The notes beneath the pieces are model-generated. The model was given only the letters and a program-made list of their open reading frames with translations. It did not search any database and was not told where the DNA came from. A stretch of DNA of 17,446 bases from an uncultured Ruminococcus sp. Lineage in GTDB: Bacteria > Bacillota > Clostridia > Oscillospirales > Acutalibacteraceae. Each line of letters starts with the position of its first letter. Within the stretch, counting starts at the first letter, position 1. Below are positions 13,644-17,446 of this stretch, in pieces. Both the position numbers and the translations under genes were made by a program. Location: contig CACXGH010000220.1 of the NCBI GenBank assembly GCA_902767175.1, forward strand, positions 1 through 17,446, written 5' to 3'.

Positions 13644-13673
13644 CAAGCAGCGTGAGAATGTTCACGCTGCTTG
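13644..13673 (-). repeat. Intergenic hairpin copy 3 (no U-tract)
   Basis: Same arms (13644-13655, 13662-13673) with one loop change (GAATGT instead of GAAAGT). On the minus strand GATTGTGCATTATTACTT follows instead of a U-run. It lies between paralogues 3 and 2. The stretch from the hairpin to the stop codon (TCTGCGTTTGGGATTGGTTT and onward) is also shared with the other two copies. Confidence 0.75.
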
Positions 13674-13705
13674 TCTGCGTTTGGGATTGGTTTTATCGGG
13701 GAGTA

Positions 13706-14692
13706 TCAGAAGTTGCAGATATTATTACACGGATCAAATATGATCTCATCGCTTATAAGGTTACCGTCATCATCAAAGGTACGATAGCGGAAAGGTGCAT
13801 CCATCATTACTTCATAATAAGGAATAAGAATTTCTTCTTTTCTTTCTTTCAAGGTGTCTGCATCAGGCCAATATGCATAATATAAACACATATAATTCGA
13901 TACATCTTCTATTGCTTGTAGTTCATTTAATATTTTATGGCGTATCTGTCCGTATATAGTAGAATAACTCTCATTATTATTGCCTATGACATAACTGTGT
14001 GATATTTGATCTTTTGGAGCTGCCTCAACCTTGCTCTTATCTATATAAGCACTCATTAATTCTTTAAGCTCGTCTATTTGCAGCTTTCGCATATTGGCTT
14101 TACATCCACCCGAAATAACTTCACATTGATATGCAAAGATAGATGGAGATGTGTAACTCACTATATCCTTATGCAGCTTTGCATAATCAGCGGCATAATT
14201 GACTAATTCCTGATATTTGCGTTTCTGTTCTGCATTTAGAAATCTGGGATCGTTGGTACCTCCGCCTAAATGAACATCGGAAGTTTTTACCTTTCCTTCG
14301 TTCGGGTCTTTTTTATCTGCAGGCTCAGGTTCGGGAGCAGGTTCAGGCTCGGGAGCAGGTTCGGGTTCGGGCACAGACTCAGGTTCGGGAGCAGGCTCGG
14401 GTTCGGGAGCAGGCTCAGGCTCGGGCACAAGCTCAGGCTCGGGAACAGGCTCAGGTTCGGGAGCAGGCTCAGGTTCGGGTGAAGTCACCGACTCGGGCTT
14501 TTGTTCCTCTGCTTTGCTGCTGATCTCCTCTTCAGACTCTTCTTTATTGTCTACCTTTATTTCGGAATCCTTAGTCACCGAAGCCGAGGAGGTGTCTTTA
14601 TTATCAGCAGCATTATTCTGTCCTGAGCAGGCTGTAAGGCAAAGCATACATGACATTGCAGCTATAATTGCTATAATTTTACTCTTTTTCAT
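13706..14692 (-). CDS. Lipoprotein, tandem paralogue 3 (long Pro-Glu stalk)
   Basis: A 328-residue predicted lipoprotein with the same leader as paralogue 2 (lipobox Cys22), the same Ser/Lys/Glu linker, and a longer Pro-Glu stalk at about 71-125. Its C-terminal domain (about 140-328) shares NMRKLQIDELKELMSAYIDK, YYAYWPDADTLKERKEEILI, RYRTFDDDGN and the ending NICNF, but otherwise differs from the others. The start ATG is 11 bases past the stop (TAG, 14706-14704) of the large secreted protein, and that TAG is part of the sequence leading into the AGGAGGG, so the two genes are one operon without room for a promoter. This tight link to the secreted protein suggests a shared job. Confidence 0.83.
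   Translation of the reverse strand: MKKSKIIAIIAAMSCMLCLTACSGQNNAADNKDTSSASVTKDSEIKVDNKEESEEEISSKAEEQKPESVTSPEPEPAPEPEPVPEPELVPEPEPAPEPEPAPEPESVPEPEPAPEPEPAPEPEPADKKDPNEGKVKTSDVHLGGGTNDPRFLNAEQKRKYQELVNYAADYAKLHKDIVSYTSPSIFAYQCEVISGGCKANMRKLQIDELKELMSAYIDKSKVEAAPKDQISHSYVIGNNNESYSTIYGQIRHKILNELQAIEDVSNYMCLYYAYWPDADTLKERKEEILIPYYEVMMDAPFRYRTFDDDGNLISDEIIFDPCNNICNF
14318..14482 (-). repeat. Pro-Glu codon repeat in paralogue 3
   Basis: About 55 codons of degenerate Pro-Glu units, longer than the partner tract at 13260-13403. Both tracts begin at the same codon of the shared leader, and homology between the two genes falls sharply after them, so the tract may be the recombination boundary. Confidence 0.8.
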
Positions 14693-14703
14693 AGTTATCC
14701 CTC

Positions 14704-17184
14704 CTAAGTAATTGATAAAAAGTATTCAAGCGGAGTTTCTGCATTGTAAACGGTGTTGTCAATTGCATGATTATAAATAATAATATAATACTGATTACCT
14801 CCGCTAAGATTATAGTAGAAATCAATAGGAGTTTCATCGGAATAAGTGGCAAGCACTGTACCTGTACTCGAACAAAGTTTCAGAGTCATATCAAAATTCA
14901 CTGCAAAATCAGGATCTTCAAATGCTCTTATTCTATATTGTTTATTAGTTGTATTTTGCAGATAGTAAACATCCACATCATTAGCAAAATCGATATTGGC
15001 AACACTATTGCTGATTGAGTTATCTATAATGTTAGGATTATCAAGATAATCCCCTACATCGATTTCAAAAAAATCATATGGTGTATTATATAAGTAAGGC
15101 AAAGGTGAATGACGCTTGGTTACTTCAAAAAATTTCAGCATTGTAGAATTAGAATATTTATCTTTGAATGCGTATGTCAATAAATTATCATTAGTTAATA
15201 TCTTTGAGTTGTTTAGGCTATTGGGAAATGAACAGTTAGAAACATTTTTAAATCCAGACTTATGTGACCATGTACCGTCACTATTCTGTATATAGAAATG
15301 AAAATCATTGTTGTAATATCCTGTACCATTATCCTCGACATAAACTAACATTGCTATCAAACGAGATTCCACACCCAATTGTGGTATAGTAGTAGTACCG
15401 CTTGGTAAATTATAATCTGTAACGGAATAATCACAATCCGTTTCGCTGCTAATAGTTTGTGCATCTCGAATAACATTAGCCCTAATAGAGTTTATTAAGG
15501 AAGCTTCTGTACTTTCATTATATGTGTGATATAATTCTTCATAATAAAATTGTCCTGGGATTTGCTTGGTATAACTATTTTCTGCAATAGTTGCTTTGTC
15601 ATGATATAATAATCCCATGGCATACCCATAACAGTTCGCACGATAACGGTAAAGGTCAGTTGGATTATTGTTTAACGCATATGAGGTATTATACTTAACC
15701 GGATCATATTTAGTGAAAAATTCATTCCGATTGATAGTATAACTAAATAAGATCGTCAGGCTCGGGCTTTGTGAGGTGCCTGTATATGCAGCAAATTTTT
15801 TGTACTGCTCGGTGTCTCCGTTTTCTACACCATAAGTCGTGTGGAATATCAGCCCTCTGTTAGGTCTGAATGCTTCATAACTTGCCGGAATATCCTTGGC
15901 ATCGACCCAGCGCATTACAGCGGTTTTGATATTGAATTTGTATCTGTGAGCTGTTGTCTGGCTGATACCGTTGCTGTATGATATTTCCTTTGATGAAAGC
16001 AGTGTATAACTGTTGCCTGCCGGATTTACATTAGACCACGTTACTGTAGACGGTGTCCATGAGCCGTTGAACATTTTGCACATTACGGTCATTGAATCAT
16101 TCTGCTGCAATACATCACTCAGCTCGACGTATGCTCCTGTAACATTGGACGATGAATGTATCGGTGAAAGATCAAGATTGTGAAAACCCATGAGTGCTCT
16201 TGATTTGCCCTTTACAGTACGTTTGCCGACATACAGATAATTTGTTTCATTATCATAAGAATTATAATTGCTGCAGATCGTTGAGTCATTAATTCCGTCA
16301 ATACCCGAAGCTGCATAATTCACATAGATATATGGGTCTATCTTTATCGGATAAAGTGTGTTTTCGTCTCTGAGATAATCATCACTGATATGCACCTGTA
16401 ATGTGTACTCTTCGCTTTCCTTTACGGTTTCGTAAGTTATACTTCCGAGTGTATTGTTCTTATGATCGGCTGAATAGATTATTATATCTCCTATCTCTGC
16501 AGCCGATACGCCTTTGCTGTCAAGCAGCCGGAGTGTTCCTTCATCTTCGCGAAGTGTCAGACCGTTTGTATATAATATGAAATCATACTCGGTTTGTCCC
16601 GTATACTGCTTTACAACAATATCCTCTTTATAACCCGAATAGGTTAGCTGATATTCATATGAGGTGTTTTCGTCCGCCTGATACGACACTTTACGGAGCG
16701 TATCGTCACATTCTGCTATGATATTATCATCAACTAACGGCTTCATGCTTACGTTTACTTCATCATATACTAAATCGATTCCGTCTGACAATTTTTGAGG
16801 AAATGTAGTTATGATGCTGTTGTCGGCTGTCTTATAACTGCCGTTCTTTGTTTCGGTAAGTCTGAGTGATATATCCTTGATGTCTCCGTTTTCGTCATAA
16901 TATTTTACAGGGTGGTTGAATACCTTCATGGTACTTGTACCGTCGTTGTTGTCAAATACGAAGGTATAAAGATTGCTTTCCTTGTCGTATGCTCGGGATT
17001 TTATCCCAAGCTCCTCTGCTTCCTTCGGATTAATGATATCCGGCAATACAAAGTCCTCTGAAACTTTTTTCTCCTCCGTTTCATTCCCTTTCAGATCATA
17101 AGCAGAAACGGAAACAGCCATTGTACTCAGTACTGAAGCAGCAAGTATTGCGGATAAGAGTCAGCTTGCGTTTTTCACATTCAT
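14704..17184 (-). CDS. Secreted DNRLRE / papain-like / PPC-domain protein with a stop codon in its signal peptide
   Basis: From the ATG at 17184 (AAGGAGGGG eight bases upstream) the frame reads MNVKNAS-stop-LLSAILAASVLSTMAVSVSAYD: a normal signal peptide broken by TGA at codon 8. After it the frame is open for 819 codons. By codon number: a propeptide-like region resembling the N-termini of Rhs/WapA wall proteins (30-280), a DNRLRE domain (about 285-482), a Cys-His hydrolase-like domain (about 505-660) with C518 in NCYGYAMG and H629/H641 in DFHFYIQNSDGTWSHK, and a PPC-like beta domain (about 715-826, NDVDVYYLQ... GGNQYYIIIYN). The catalytic reading is inference from the NCYxYA/DxHxY...WSHK pattern. 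The next ATG (17121) has no RBS and would lack most of the signal peptide. The gene is either a recent pseudogene, read through, or a sequence error. First gene of the lipoprotein operon. Confidence 0.75.
17161..17163 (-). other. In-frame TGA inside the signal peptide
   Basis: Codon 8 of the secreted protein is TGA, in context AGC-TGA-CTC. A single C-to-T change of CGA (Arg) would explain it and would restore a typical basic-hydrophobic signal peptide. No alternative start with a ribosome site lies between it and the ATG at 17121. Confidence 0.85.
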
Positions 17185-17238
17185 TATGTTATCCCCTCCT
17201 TGTACTGCTTTTTCGATTGTTATGTTAACTTCTTATAT

Positions 17239-17259
17239 TTAATACATCGGTATCACCTC
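17239..17259 (-). other. Possible two-codon upstream ORF in the leader
   Basis: In the 5' leader of the secreted-protein operon, GAGGTG is followed eight bases later by ATG-TAT-TAA (17247-17239). It lies between the predicted transcription start and the main RBS. It may be chance, or a small regulatory start-stop element. Confidence 0.3.
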
Positions 17260-17277
17260 AAAAGTTTTCTTTGTTAA

Positions 17278-17306
17278 ATTATAACACTATTTTACCAACT
17301 TTTCAA
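17278..17306 (-). promoter_or_regulatory. Sigma-A promoter of the secreted-protein/lipoprotein operon
   Basis: On the minus strand TTGAAA (17306-17301), a 17-base spacer and TATAAT (17283-17278). It predicts a leader of about 87 bases before the ATG at 17184. No other promoter is seen within the operon, so all four genes probably depend on it, with the internal hairpins setting relative levels. Confidence 0.78.
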
Positions 17307-17370
17307 GAATTTAGTGAGCAAAAAGACGATTTTTATGTATTGTTCACATATATTCTTTAGATTAAATATA

Positions 17371-17446
17371 ACAAGCGTCGATGTCCCCCGAGTCTCGCCT
17401 GCCGGCTCGGTCGGTGCTTCTGCCTTCGGCAGAGGTGTCCACCGGA
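17371..17446. other. GC-rich, hairpin-rich block at the right edge
   Basis: From 17371 the AT-rich sequence changes to a GC-rich block with nested inverted repeats: CCGAG/CTCGG (17388-17392 and 17406-17410), TCTGCC-TTC-GGCAGA (17419-17433) and GGTG-TC-CACC (17434-17443). No ORF with an RBS is evident. It may be a dispersed extragenic repeat, a structured RNA or the end of another gene; the window stops within it. Confidence 0.45.

Noticed and set aside
17161..17163. TGA as selenocysteine
   Set aside because: It falls in a signal peptide that is removed, where selenocysteine has no role, and no obvious SECIS-like hairpin follows.
17371..17446. Group II intron 3' end or tRNA
   Set aside because: No domain V-like GAGC...GUUC hairpin and no cloverleaf could be drawn from the visible bases.

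Overview
The window looks like low-to-moderate GC Firmicutes DNA, probably a gut Clostridia of the Ruminococcus/Oscillospiraceae type. The signs are strong AGGAGG ribosome sites, sigma-A promoters of TTGaca-17-TATAAT form, a sigma/anti-sigma pair of a style common in that group, a YfhO membrane protein and DNRLRE secreted proteins. The genus is inference. There is no rRNA, tRNA, CRISPR array or IS element in view.

Region 1 (1 to about 4.77 kb) is the right-hand part of a small integrated element. A tyrosine integrase, cut by the left edge, and an XRE repressor run leftward. From a shared control region with back-to-back overlapping promoters, eight small genes run rightward: a basic small protein, an excisionase-like HTH protein, a DUF6291-type replication protein, a DnaC-like helicase loader, a small protein, a terminase-small-subunit-like HTH protein, a small protein and a coiled-coil protein. 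No capsid, portal, large terminase, tail or lysis gene is seen. The order int / repressor / divergent / xis / replication / TerS-like resembles a phage-inducible satellite (PICI-like) more than a full prophage. The last 700 bases before the chromosome hold a terminator, an 18-bp tandem repeat, two sets of three 11-bp phased repeats (candidate integrase arm sites) and an orphan promoter.

Region 2 (4.79 to 9.65 kb, leftward) is an operon of an ECF sigma factor, an anti-sigma-like single-pass protein with a serine-rich stalk and two tandem extracellular domains, and a YfhO-family polytopic membrane protein. The first two genes overlap by 4 bases and the third follows after 32. It ends at a strong hairpin terminator. 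The likely theme is envelope sensing driving surface-polymer glycosylation.

Region 3 (9.73 to 11.73 kb, rightward) is a single gene for a YfbK-type von Willebrand factor A protein with an intact MIDAS motif, no signal peptide and a methionine-rich linker.

Region 4 (11.70 to 17.31 kb, leftward) is a secretion locus. It begins with a large secreted protein (signal peptide, DNRLRE domain, Cys-His papain-like domain, PPC-like C-terminus) whose signal peptide contains an in-frame TGA. Three tandem paralogous lipoprotein genes follow. They share a leader, two have a Pro-Glu stalk, their C-terminal domains differ, and each is followed by the same hairpin; only the last copy has a U-tract. This locus is the best candidate in the window for an undescribed system: a secreted hydrolase with an amplified, diversifying set of surface lipoproteins. 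The extreme right edge is a short GC-rich, hairpin-rich block unlike its surroundings.
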